A DNA stretch of 8,049 bases, taken from NCBI GenBank assembly GCA_900550355.1, contig URRT01000085.1, positions 1-8,049 of the forward strand, given 5' to 3'. Shown here one piece after another: positions 1 through 6,275 of this stretch (position 1 is its first letter; each line of letters begins with the position of its first letter). The notes under the pieces are model-generated. The model was not told the origin of the DNA. It did no database searches and saw only the letters and a program-made list of their open reading frames with translations. The stretch comes from an uncultured Collinsella sp. (GTDB taxonomy: Bacteria; Actinomycetota; Coriobacteriia; Coriobacteriales; Coriobacteriaceae). The position numbers and the translations under genes are program-made.

Positions 1-23
1 TTGCATTGCAGTAAAGCTAACGG

Positions 24-989
24 CTACGAACGACGCGGCTCGGGAACCCCGAGCCTATCGGGGCTCGCGCCCTCGGCATCCATCAGGCTCACGTAGCGAA
101 TCGACGGATCCCCATACATCGCGTAGTAATAATTGCCCGTGCGCGCGCTAAAGCATCCGGTATAGATAGTCTTCTCGAACTTGCCATCGCCCATCCTGGA
201 CGCTCCCTCGATCATCACCACGCCCTCGAGTGAACGGAACATGCGGACGACGTTTTCGGTCTCGCTCTCCTTTTGCGGGTAATTGGCATTGAGGTACGCC
301 GCCTTTACAAAACGGCTCGGCGAATAGCAATCGCCCGGAATGCCGCGCATGCCGGCACCGGCTCCATAGGGCTTAAGCTCGGCGCCACGCCATGTCGCCG
401 TCTGCGGAAAATCGCTTGTGGCCGTGATATAGGTGCGCAGGTTTTCCATGTGCCACGGGAAAGTCGGCTGATTGGCAAGGGTGTCGACCGGATTGTCGTA
501 TACATGCAGGCCGTCAGCCATCATCTCGACCACGATGCTGCGTTGGCTGTCGCCGATAATCCAATGGAGCAGTGACACGCCCAGCCCCTCTCCGGCAGAT
601 TTGGCGACAATCACCGTGTCGCGCAGCGCGGCCTCGACCTCATCGACCGTCGAGAACGTCGCTGCCACCCACAGGGGAAACTCATAGGCCGCGATATTGT
701 TCTTGCCGTCGACAGGGCCATCGGCATACTCGGCATAGCCGGGGAAGTTGAGCCCCGCCACAGCCAGACCCGCATCGTTACCGCAGTCGAAAAACATAGG
801 GTAGTTCTCGTAATCGATGCACATGCCGATTACCGCGTGCGCCGCCGACGCATCGTCGATAAACGAATACGGAATGTGGAACCCGCGCGGCATCACGCGA
901 ACCTGTTGGCCGTAGTCAAAGCTCCAGTCGAGGTTGCGGCCTAGATACATGTGGCCAGAATTATCGGTAAATCGAATGCTCGTACACAT
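24..989 (-). CDS. bsh: Bile salt hydrolase-like choloylglycine hydrolase (Ntn hydrolase)
   Basis: The 321-residue product matches the choloylglycine hydrolase family in length and motif order. These enzymes cleave the amide bond of glycine- or taurine-conjugated bile acids, or of penicillin V, in the cytoplasm. Seen directly: Met1 is followed by Cys2, which becomes the N-terminal nucleophile once Met is removed; then Arg18 and Asp21 in GRNLDW, Asn81 in GLNFPGYA, Asn173 in ANQPTF, and Arg226 in the GIPGD..SPSRF segment. These correspond to the known catalytic set. The start is fixed at 989 because Cys must be residue 2 and TAGGAGG stands 4 bases upstream; a longer frame reaching 1052 would bury the nucleophile. 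No signal peptide is visible. The GLNFPGYA motif favours bile salt hydrolase, but penicillin V acylase or another N-acyl amidase cannot be excluded. It appears to be a single-gene unit. Confidence 0.88.
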   Translation of the reverse strand: MCTSIRFTDNSGHMYLGRNLDWSFDYGQQVRVMPRGFHIPYSFIDDASAAHAVIGMCIDYENYPMFFDCGNDAGLAVAGLNFPGYAEYADGPVDGKNNIAAYEFPLWVAATFSTVDEVEAALRDTVIVAKSAGEGLGVSLLHWIIGDSQRSIVVEMMADGLHVYDNPVDTLANQPTFPWHMENLRTYITATSDFPQTATWRGAELKPYGAGAGMRGIPGDCYSPSRFVKAAYLNANYPQKESETENVVRMFRSLEGVVMIEGASRMGDGKFEKTIYTGCFSARTGNYYYAMYGDPSIRYVSLMDAEGASPDRLGVPEPRRS

Positions 990-1047
990 AGCGCCTCCTA
1001 GCTTTACGTTCCTGCTAAGGTTATTGTCACCAAACAAAAAGGCGCTA
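989..1047 (-). promoter_or_regulatory. Leader of the bile salt hydrolase gene with an SD-masking inverted repeat
   Basis: The Shine-Dalgarno sequence TAGGAGG (complement of 994-1000) directly precedes the ATG. The segment AGGCGCTA, which covers the end of the SD and the first base of the start codon (989-996), has a perfect 8-base complement, TAGCGCCT, 43 bases upstream (1040-1047). A transcript starting beyond 1047 could fold so that the SD is paired. No convincing -35/-10 pair was found, so whether the upstream arm is transcribed is unknown. Confidence 0.3.
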
Positions 1048-1084
1048 AACACAAAAGCCCGGACATGACAACAATGTCACGCCC

Positions 1085-1129
1085 GGACCAAAAGAGACGA
1101 AGTGCGGTGCTTTGGTCCCCTTAGACCAA
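1085..1129 (-). repeat. Competing inverted repeats at the 3' end of the deformylase-like gene
   Basis: TTTGGTCC (1111-1118) can pair with GACCAA (1124-1129), which overlaps the stop codon, or with GGACCAAA (1085-1092). GCCCGGAC also occurs twice in direct orientation (1057-1064 and 1081-1088), flanking a small inverted repeat TGACA/TGTCA. These arms may fold at the end of the minus-strand transcript, but no clean run of T follows, so an intrinsic terminator is only possible. Confidence 0.25.
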
Positions 1130-1540
1130 CTTTCCTAGACAGTGGTCAATCATGTGTTGAATCATCTGCGCCTCGAAGCCCGCGTAGTCGCGGCGGCACT
1201 CCTTCATCTTGCCGTCGACGATCTGATCAAAGGCGACCTTGCACTTGATGTAGCGCGTGGACTTGGTGACCTCCTCGTGCGTCAGGCAGCTCTCCTCCAT
1301 CTTGCTGGCGCCCAAGCCAAACACCAGACGGGGGTTATAGAGCACGTGGGGCTCGCCGGCGTCGTCCAGATAGACGCAGACCTTCTTGGTAACGCCAATC
1401 TGGTTAGCGGCAAGGCAGCCGGCATCGTCGAGCGACTTGATGGTATCGATCAGGTCCTGAGCAACCGACTCGTCCTCGATGGTCGCGACCTCGCAACGCT
1501 GGGACAGGATAGCCTCGTCGTGGCAAAGCTCTTTAATCAT
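1121..1540 (-). CDS. Peptide deformylase-like protein lacking the catalytic glutamate
   Basis: This 139-residue product matches the short peptide deformylases of clostridia and coriobacteria, metalloenzymes that remove the formyl group from nascent N-terminal methionine. Seen directly: motif 1 is AGCLAANQIG (residues 40-49), matching G.GLAA.Q; motif 2 is ESCLT with metal-ligand Cys85, where EGCLS is usual; motif 3 is QHMIDH with His129 and His133. In motif 3 the Glu of HEXXH is Met130. The nucleotides confirm this: the complement of 1141-1160 reads CAA CAC ATG ATT GAC CAC. The three metal ligands therefore survive but the general base is missing. The start is set at 1540, because GGAGGA lies 4 bases before it; an ATG four codons upstream (1552) overlaps that SD. 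It may have lost deformylase activity or act differently; a normal deformylase elsewhere in the genome is expected. Confidence 0.8.
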   Translation of the reverse strand: MIKELCHDEAILSQRCEVATIEDESVAQDLIDTIKSLDDAGCLAANQIGVTKKVCVYLDDAGEPHVLYNPRLVFGLGASKMEESCLTHEEVTKSTRYIKCKVAFDQIVDGKMKECRRDYAGFEAQMIQHMIDHCLGKLV

Positions 1541-1573
1541 ACGTTCCTCCATAGGGGTCGTTGTAACCGCTTA

Positions 1574-1579
1574 AGTATA
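1574..1579 (-). promoter_or_regulatory. Possible -10 box of the deformylase-like gene
   Basis: On the minus strand TATACT lies about 34 bases before the ATG. It matches the -10 consensus at five of six positions. No good -35 hexamer sits at the right distance, so this rests on a single box. The rest of the 193-base gap to the divergent permease shows no riboswitch or terminator that I can recognise. Confidence 0.3.
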
Positions 1580-1733
1580 CGGTACCCACACAATTTCATG
1601 CGAAAGATACCGCCCGTCCGTTACAAACCGCCGAACATCAACATGTGAGGAACACCAACTTCACAAAGGCGATATAGTGGGTGAGTTCGTGTCAATCGGC
1701 CTAAACTCGGGGCCGAACAAGGAAAGGGTATGC

Positions 1734-3044
1734 ATGGACGAACTATTTCACGTCAGCGAGCGCAAGTCCACAATCGGGACCGAACTCCGCGCTGGACTGA
1801 CAACATTCCTGGCGATGGCCTACATCATCGCCGTCAACCCCGCAGTGCTCTCGGGCGCTGGCATCGATGCGGGGGCGCTCGCCTGCGCCACCTGCCTGGG
1901 CGCCGGCATCATGACCATCTGCATGGGCATCTTCGCCAACCGTCCGCTCGCCTGCGCGTCGGGCTTAGGCGTCAACGCGATGATCGCTGGAATCACCACC
2001 ACCGTCTGCGGCGGTGACTGGCACGTGGCCATGAGCGTCATCTTCCTTGAGGGCGTCGTCATCTTGCTGCTCGTGCTTTGTGGCCTGCGCGAGGCCATCA
2101 TGGACGCCATCCCGGTTGTCCTGCGTCACGCCATCTCGGTGGGTCTGGGCCTGTTCATCGCCATGATTGGCCTGTGCGATGCCGGCATTATCACCGCTGG
2201 CGCCGGTACACTCGTCGGTCTGGGTGACATCACCTCCCCCACCTTCATCGTCGGCATCATCTCCATCCTGGTGACAGTCGCCCTCGCCTGCCGCAACGTC
2301 CCCGGCTCGCTGCTCATCGGCATCGTCGTCGCCGTCATCGCCGGCATCCCCCTAGGTGTGACCCATGCTCCGACCGGTATCATCGCCCCGCTCGACTTCT
2401 CGAGCATCGGTGGCCCCATCGCCGACGCCGGCGGCGTGCCCGCCATCGTCAAGGTCCTTACCGACCCCGCGCTCCTCGTCATCTCGTTCTCGCTGCTCAT
2501 GAGTGACTTCTTCGACACCATGGGCACCGCGATGGCCGTGGCCAAGCAGGGCGAGTTCCTCACCGACGACGGCAACGTCGAGGATATCAAGGAGATCCTG
2601 ATCGTCGACTCCGCCGCCGCTGCTGTGGGCGGTTTCATGGGCGTCTCCTCCATCACCACCTTCGTCGAGTCCACCTCTGGCGCTGCCGACGGTGGCCGCA
2701 CGGGCCTCACCTCCGTCACCACCGGCGTGCTGTTCATTCTCGCCGCGTTCTTCTCCCCCATCGTCACCATCGTTTCCAGCGCCGCCACCTGCGGTGCTCT
2801 GGTCTACGTCGGCTACCTCATGATGAGCGAGGCCTCCGAGATCGACTGGTCCGACGTGTCGCAGGGTTTCCCGGCGTTCATGATTGTCGCCGGCGTGCCC
2901 TTCACCTACTCCATCTCTGCCGGCATTGGCCTGGGCTTTATCGCCTACGTGATCGTCGCGCTCTTTAAGGGCGAGGCCTCCAAGATCAAGCCGCTCATGT
3001 GGATCGCAGCCCTTGCCTTCCTCGTCTACTTCTTCGTGGCGTAA
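1734..3044 (+). CDS. NCS2 family purine permease (AzgA/PbuG branch)
   Basis: The 436-residue protein is very hydrophobic and has the length and layout of AzgA/PbuG-type permeases, which import adenine, guanine or hypoxanthine with protons across the cytoplasmic membrane. Seen directly: the N-terminus carries TELRAGLTTFLAMAYI (16-31) and NPAVLS (35-40), typical of this branch. The signature FFDTMGTAMAVA (259-270) and the glycine-rich TTFVESTSGAADGGRTGLT segment (308-326) are both intact and belong to substrate-binding helices. Many membrane segments run from about residue 20 to 435. ATG 1734 is preferred because family members start just before the FxVSER-like stretch and AAAGGG lies 5 bases upstream; a GTG at 1677 in the same frame would add 19 unconserved residues. 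The gene stands alone between a divergent deformylase-like gene and a strong terminator. The exact purine cannot be read from sequence. Confidence 0.9.
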   Translation: MDELFHVSERKSTIGTELRAGLTTFLAMAYIIAVNPAVLSGAGIDAGALACATCLGAGIMTICMGIFANRPLACASGLGVNAMIAGITTTVCGGDWHVAMSVIFLEGVVILLLVLCGLREAIMDAIPVVLRHAISVGLGLFIAMIGLCDAGIITAGAGTLVGLGDITSPTFIVGIISILVTVALACRNVPGSLLIGIVVAVIAGIPLGVTHAPTGIIAPLDFSSIGGPIADAGGVPAIVKVLTDPALLVISFSLLMSDFFDTMGTAMAVAKQGEFLTDDGNVEDIKEILIVDSAAAAVGGFMGVSSITTFVESTSGAADGGRTGLTSVTTGVLFILAAFFSPIVTIVSSAATCGALVYVGYLMMSEASEIDWSDVSQGFPAFMIVAGVPFTYSISAGIGLGFIAYVIVALFKGEASKIKPLMWIAALAFLVYFFVA

Positions 3045-3071
3045 CGGCATAGTCTGCTAAAGCAAAACAAC

Positions 3072-3112
3072 AAGGCGCGGAGTCGCATCGAACGGCTCCG
3101 CGCCTTTCTTTT
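3072..3112 (+). terminator. Intrinsic terminator after the purine permease
   Basis: AAGGCGCGGAG (3072-3082) pairs perfectly with CTCCGCGCCTT (3096-3106). Three further pairs (3083-3085 with 3093-3095, one of them G-T) extend the stem to 14, with a 7-base loop. TTTCTTTT follows from 3105. It begins 28 bases after the permease stop codon and separates that gene from the esterase. Confidence 0.93.
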
Positions 3113-3181
3113 AGCATCTGCCCCCGTGCCAGCGTGCGACAATTGAGGCTGTCAATATCACAACACCGAGAGAAGCCTGCC

Positions 3182-3847
3182 TTGGAAGCGCATCATAAGC
3201 AGATAACCGTTTATTCAGAGTGTGCGGAAGGCGCGCCCGTCATCTACCTCCCCGTGGTTATGGGTGACGGTAGTGAAGTCTACGAGCGCTGCCGAGAGCT
3301 CGACTGCCCACCCTTCACCCTTGTCGCCATTGGAGGGCTCGATTGGAATCGCGAGCTGAGCCCCTGGGAATGCGACGGAACTATACGAGATGCCGAGCCC
3401 TTTGGCGGACAGGCTGCTGGTTTTCTTGACGAGTTGTTGAAGCAGATAATCCCCCAGGCCGAATCATCGCTCCCGCAACCGCCCGCCTGGCGCGGCGTTG
3501 CCGGCTACTCGTTGGCGGGTCTTTTTGCACTGTGGGCACTTTGGCAAACAGATGTCTTTGAGCGCGCGGCGAGTGCGTCGGGGTCGCTGTGGTTTCCTGG
3601 CTTTATCGACTATGCGCACGAGCACGCGATGGCAGTTACGCCCGACTCCGCCTACCTGTCGCTTGGCAAAAAGGAGACCAAGACACCCAACCGCATGATG
3701 CGACACGTACTCGACGATACGCGCACGATGGAAGAGCTGCTTATCGAGCGTGACATTACAACAACGCTGGAGCTCAACCCCGGCAATCACTTTGCCCAAA
3801 CTGACCTGCGCATGGCTCGCGGCATCCACTGGATACTGACGCATTAA
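3182..3847 (+). CDS. Putative esterase, alpha/beta hydrolase fold (esterase D/Fes-like)
   Basis: Counting from TTG 3182 the product has 221 residues. Seen directly: the nucleophile elbow GYSLAG places the catalytic serine at Ser110, preceded by the strand WRGVAG. A C-terminal NPGNHF holds the probable catalytic His203. SLGKKETKT (160-168) is another stretch typical of small bacterial esterases related to siderophore esterases and esterase D. There is no signal peptide, so it should act in the cytoplasm on a soluble ester; the substrate cannot be read from sequence. The start is uncertain. TTG 3182 has GAGAAG upstream and gives an N-terminus that goes straight into the first strand (KQITVYS), while GTG 3134 adds 16 residues with no family character; there is no ATG before residue 27. 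The next gene is convergent, so it is probably monocistronic. Confidence 0.72.
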   Translation: MEAHHKQITVYSECAEGAPVIYLPVVMGDGSEVYERCRELDCPPFTLVAIGGLDWNRELSPWECDGTIRDAEPFGGQAAGFLDELLKQIIPQAESSLPQPPAWRGVAGYSLAGLFALWALWQTDVFERAASASGSLWFPGFIDYAHEHAMAVTPDSAYLSLGKKETKTPNRMMRHVLDDTRTMEELLIERDITTTLELNPGNHFAQTDLRMARGIHWILTH

Positions 3848-3863
3848 AAATGGCGTCCACGCG

Positions 3864-3956
3864 CATATGTAAGCCGAGCGGGAACATGCGCGGGCGGCCG
3901 AGCGACGATGCATCGTAGATGGCATCGGTGACGGCGGGCGTCGAGGATTGGGACAT
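3864..3956 (-). pseudogene. Probable 5' remnant of an NCS2 uracil/xanthine-type permease gene
   Basis: A minus-strand frame starts at ATG 3956 with a good SD (AAAGGA, 5 bases upstream) and high-GC codons. Its first 31 residues include AIYDASSLGRPRMFPLGLHM. From memory this resembles the N-terminus of some NCS2 uracil-xanthine permeases, whose pattern is roughly IYDA..LG.P.M..LG.QHMFAMFGAT. The likeness stops right after LGLHM. The frame then runs as unrelated sequence across the esterase 3' end to a stop at 3774. The simplest reading is a permease gene deleted after about 30 codons, its translation start still intact. A short functional leader peptide or an unrelated small protein remains possible; the homology was not tested by search. 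It lies downstream of the methionine-synthase-like gene on the same strand. Confidence 0.4.
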
Positions 3957-4026
3957 GGAAGTCCTTTCATGATGGAAGGGCGATCAGGCATATCGGATAA
4001 CCTGCCCGAACGATACGATCCGAACC

Positions 4027-4032
4027 ATTGTA
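4027..4032 (-). promoter_or_regulatory. Possible -10 box upstream of the permease remnant
   Basis: On the minus strand TACAAT lies about 70 bases before ATG 3956, in the 123-base gap after the methionine-synthase-like gene. No convincing -35 was found. The leader that follows holds the short inverted repeat CAGG/CCTG with flanking GGG/CCC, but I cannot match it to a known riboswitch. If real, the promoter would now drive only a dead reading frame. Confidence 0.25.
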
Positions 4033-4079
4033 CGTGATACGCCATGTCTCGCACGCGCCGTCACCTGCAAACGGTAGCG

Positions 4080-5213
4080 TTACTTCCAAACGCGCTCGGA
4101 AATGCGCTTGACCAGCGCGATCTTTGCCCACTGTTCGTCCTCGGTCAGTTTGTTGCCAATCTCACAGCTGGCAAAGCCGCACTGGGGCGACAGGTACAGG
4201 TTCTCGAGCGGCACATACTTTGCGGCCTCGTGGATACGTTCGACGATGGCATCCTCGTCCTCGAGCTCAGCGGCCTTGGTGGTCACCAGGCCCAGCACGA
4301 CCTTCTTGCCGGGAGCAACATACTTGAGCGGCTCAAAGCCACCGGCGCGCGGCGTATCGAACTCAAGGTAGAACGCGTCGACATCCTCGTGCGCAAACAG
4401 GTACGGTGCAATGGGATCGTAACCACCCTCGAAGGCATACGTGGAGTGATAGTTGCCGCGGCACACGTGCGTGTTGATAACCAGATCGTCGGGCTTGCCC
4501 GCGATGGCAGCATTGTTGAGCGCCACGCCCAGCTCGCTCACCTTTTGCAGGTCAACCGGACTCATGCCGGTCTTGGACACAAAGTCGGTATCGCAATAGA
4601 TGCCCCAGGTGCAGTCATCAAATTGGATGTTGCGGCAGCCCGCGGCATACAGGTCGGCAATCACGGCGCGGTATGCTTCGGCAATGGCATCGGCGAGCTC
4701 TTCGTCGGTCTTATAGACGGCACGCAGGCTCTCCTGCTGGCCATCACAGCGGTCGAGTGTGACTTCGGAGAACGTCTGGATCGGCGCCGGAATGGTCTGG
4801 CGCGCGATCTGGCCCTCACCCTCGAGCGACTTGACAAATTTGAAGTGCTCGACGAACGGTTGGTCCTCGCCGCTAATGGGACCGGTTACCACGGCGGTGT
4901 CGGCAGTAGTCTCCTCATCGTGAAACATGTAGCCCGTGCGCGAGGCGCGGCGCTCAATGCCGTTGAGTCCCCACATAAAATCGAGGTGCCAGTAGCTGCG
5001 GCGGAACTCGCCATCGGTAATCACCTGCAGGCCGGCAGCCTTCTGCTTGGCCACTAAGTCGCGGATGGCCTCGTCCTCGACGGCCTTAAGGCCGGAAGCG
5101 TCGAGTTTACCCGCGACATAGGCGGCACGGGCATCCTTTACAGCCTGCGGACGAAGAAAACTGCCGACGATATCGGCGCGAAACGGCGCGTTCGGTTGAA
5201 TCGAAGTGCTCAT
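4080..5213 (-). CDS. Cobalamin-independent methionine synthase II family protein (YxjG/YxjH-type)
   Basis: The 377-residue protein corresponds to the C-terminal catalytic half of MetE, a zinc-dependent methyltransferase that passes a methyl group to homocysteine or a related thiol. It lacks the N-terminal MetE half, as do the Bacillus YxjG/YxjH proteins of about the same length. Seen directly: RADIVGSFLRP (12-22) and ITDGEFRR (65-72) near the N-terminus, QFDDC (197-201) in the core, and the zinc set His249 and Cys251 (NTHVCRGN), Glu284 (YLEFD) and Cys345 (SPQCGF). All ligands are present, so it should be active. The start is ATG 5213 with GGGAG 8 bases upstream; the ATG six codons earlier (5231) precedes that SD and is unlikely. 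It follows a LysR gene on the same strand after a 155-base gap that carries a MET-box-like operator. The methyl donor is unknown. Confidence 0.88.
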   Translation of the reverse strand: MSTSIQPNAPFRADIVGSFLRPQAVKDARAAYVAGKLDASGLKAVEDEAIRDLVAKQKAAGLQVITDGEFRRSYWHLDFMWGLNGIERRASRTGYMFHDEETTADTAVVTGPISGEDQPFVEHFKFVKSLEGEGQIARQTIPAPIQTFSEVTLDRCDGQQESLRAVYKTDEELADAIAEAYRAVIADLYAAGCRNIQFDDCTWGIYCDTDFVSKTGMSPVDLQKVSELGVALNNAAIAGKPDDLVINTHVCRGNYHSTYAFEGGYDPIAPYLFAHEDVDAFYLEFDTPRAGGFEPLKYVAPGKKVVLGLVTTKAAELEDEDAIVERIHEAAKYVPLENLYLSPQCGFASCEIGNKLTEDEQWAKIALVKRISERVWK

Positions 5214-5253
5214 AGATATCTCCCTTTGCATTGGTTGCTTTACTGGGACAGAG

Positions 5254-5267
5254 TATGAGCGCTCATA
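5254..5267. promoter_or_regulatory. 14-base perfect palindrome in the leader of the methionine-synthase-like gene
   Basis: TATGAGCGCTCATA is a perfect palindrome with no central gap, about 41 bases before the start codon and downstream of the likely -10. It could be an operator for a dimeric protein. It is too short and gapless to act as a terminator. Confidence 0.35.
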
Positions 5268-5279
5268 TGGTCATCGTAA

Positions 5280-5285
5280 AATATA
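5280..5285 (-). promoter_or_regulatory. Possible -10 box of the methionine-synthase-like gene
   Basis: On the minus strand TATATT lies in an AT-rich stretch about 67 bases before the ATG. Overlapping choices (TATAAA, TACGAT) exist nearby. With this box the LysR-type inverted repeat would be centred near -38, overlapping the place of a -35 hexamer, which itself is poor. That arrangement is what an activator-dependent promoter would show. Confidence 0.3.
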
Positions 5286-5299
5286 CGTTTATAACAGTT

Positions 5300-5322
5300 T
5301 GATATAGATGCTTCCTATATCA
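5300..5322. promoter_or_regulatory. LysR-type operator resembling a MET-box
   Basis: TGATATAG (5300-5307) and CTATATCA (5315-5322) form a perfect inverted repeat of 8-base arms around 7 bases. The core TATAG-N7-CTATA contains the T-N11-A signature of LysR-family sites. From memory, the streptococcal MET-box bound by the LysR regulator MtaR/MetR is TATAGTTnnnAACTATA, which has the same TATAG-N7-CTATA frame. The site lies between a LysR gene and a methionine-synthase-like gene, upstream of the latter. A second small inverted repeat, CAGTC-TG-GACTG (5321-5332), abuts it. Confidence 0.65.
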
Positions 5323-5368
5323 GTCTGGACTGTCATAAAGAGACTTGAACCGTGCGGAGCACAGCAGC

Positions 5369-6265
5369 CTAGATATGCTGACGAATCGCGTCGATATAGG
5401 CCCGACCGTAGCGCGTGAGCGTCGTGTTCTTGCGCGTGATGATGCCAATCTCCATGTACTCGTCCACGTCGAGCGGAATCGAGATAATGCCGGGGCCGTT
5501 GAGCTCGTGGCTGATCACGCCCGAGCATACCGTGTAGCCGTTGAGGCCCATGGCCAAATTGAACAACGTCGCACGGTCGCGCACGCGGATATTTTTGCGA
5601 CGCTCAAAGGTCGAGGTCAGCTCCTCGGAATAGTAGAACGAGTTATAACTGCCCTGCTCGTAGGACAAAAACGGGTAGTCTTCCAAGTCCTCGAGCGTCA
5701 CGCTGGAGCGGCCAGCCAGCGGATGGTCGGCGCATACAAAGACATGCGGCGCGGCGCAGAAGAGCCCCTCGAATACGAGCTCGTTGGCGGCGAGCATGCG
5801 CTCGATAACCTCGCGGTTGTGCTCCGACAGATACAGGATGCCGAGCTCACTTTTCATGTGCGCGACATCCTCGATAATCTCGTGAGTCTGCTCCTCGCGC
5901 AGGGTGAAGTCGTAACGCGCGGCATCGAACTCGCGGATCACATCGACAAACGCATTAACGGCAAAGGAATAATGCTGGCAGCTCACACTAAAGTGCGGCA
6001 CCTGCTCGGACGCGCCCTTGTACTTGCCCTCGAGCAGGTCGGCCTGGTCGAGTACCTGGCGCGCGTAGCCCAAGAAGGTCTCGCCTTCCTCGGACACAAC
6101 GACGCCCTTGTTGGTGCGCTCAAAGATGTGCACGCCCATCTCGTTTTCAAGATCGCGAATCGATGCGGTAATCGAAGGCTGCGACACAAAGAGCCGGCGC
6201 GAGGCCTCGGTAATGCTGCCGCATTCGGCAACTTTGACGACATATCTGAGCTGCTGGAGCTTCAT
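5369..6265 (-). CDS. LysR family transcriptional regulator, probable methionine-gene regulator
   Basis: The 298-residue protein has the normal LysR length and layout. The N-terminal winged helix-turn-helix covers residues 1-60 (LRYVVKVAECGSITEASRRL, then VSQPSITASIRDLE), followed by a linker helix and a periplasmic-binding-protein-like effector domain from about residue 90. The effector part (SVSCQHYSFAVNAF, SELGILYL, SYEQGSYNSFYYSEE, NLAMGLNGYT) resembles a conserved LysR group of Firmicutes and coriobacteria; I cannot name its ligand. The start is ATG 6265, with AAGGAG in front that overlaps the stop codon of the HAD gene 10 bases upstream, so the two genes are very probably co-transcribed. 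A LysR-type inverted repeat lies 46 bases beyond its stop, in front of the methionine-synthase-like gene, its likely target. No clear terminator separates it from that gene. Confidence 0.9.
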   Translation of the reverse strand: MKLQQLRYVVKVAECGSITEASRRLFVSQPSITASIRDLENEMGVHIFERTNKGVVVSEEGETFLGYARQVLDQADLLEGKYKGASEQVPHFSVSCQHYSFAVNAFVDVIREFDAARYDFTLREEQTHEIIEDVAHMKSELGILYLSEHNREVIERMLAANELVFEGLFCAAPHVFVCADHPLAGRSSVTLEDLEDYPFLSYEQGSYNSFYYSEELTSTFERRKNIRVRDRATLFNLAMGLNGYTVCSGVISHELNGPGIISIPLDVDEYMEIGIITRKNTTLTRYGRAYIDAIRQHI

Positions 6266-6275
6266 GGCTGTCTCC

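Noticed and set aside
1541..1733. Purine riboswitch upstream of the purine permease
   Set aside because: I looked for the conserved loop and junction sequences of the guanine/adenine aptamer and found none. TATAGT at 1673-1678 resembles a -10 but has no -35.
2126..3050. Two long minus-strand frames across the purine permease gene
   Set aside because: They have low-complexity, charge- or Ala/Met-biased compositions typical of antisense shadows, and the permease frame is fully conserved in motif content.
3464..4054. Minus-strand frame of 196 codons across the esterase
   Set aside because: It has an Arg/Cys-rich composition, no motif, and covers the catalytic Ser and His region of the esterase. 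The only protein-like minus-strand signal here is in another frame (3864-3956).
4044..5057. Plus-strand open frame of 337 codons
   Set aside because: It lies opposite the methionine-synthase-like gene, which has all zinc ligands and a clear SD. The antisense frame is a by-product of GC-rich third positions and shows no family motif.
5214..5368. SAM (S-box) riboswitch upstream of the methionine-synthase-like gene
   Set aside because: The S-box core sequences and a terminator are absent; the region instead holds inverted repeats of operator size.
5333..5368. Intrinsic terminator after the LysR gene
   Set aside because: Only a 4- to 5-base stem (GTGC-TCC-GCAC) is present and no run of T follows it.
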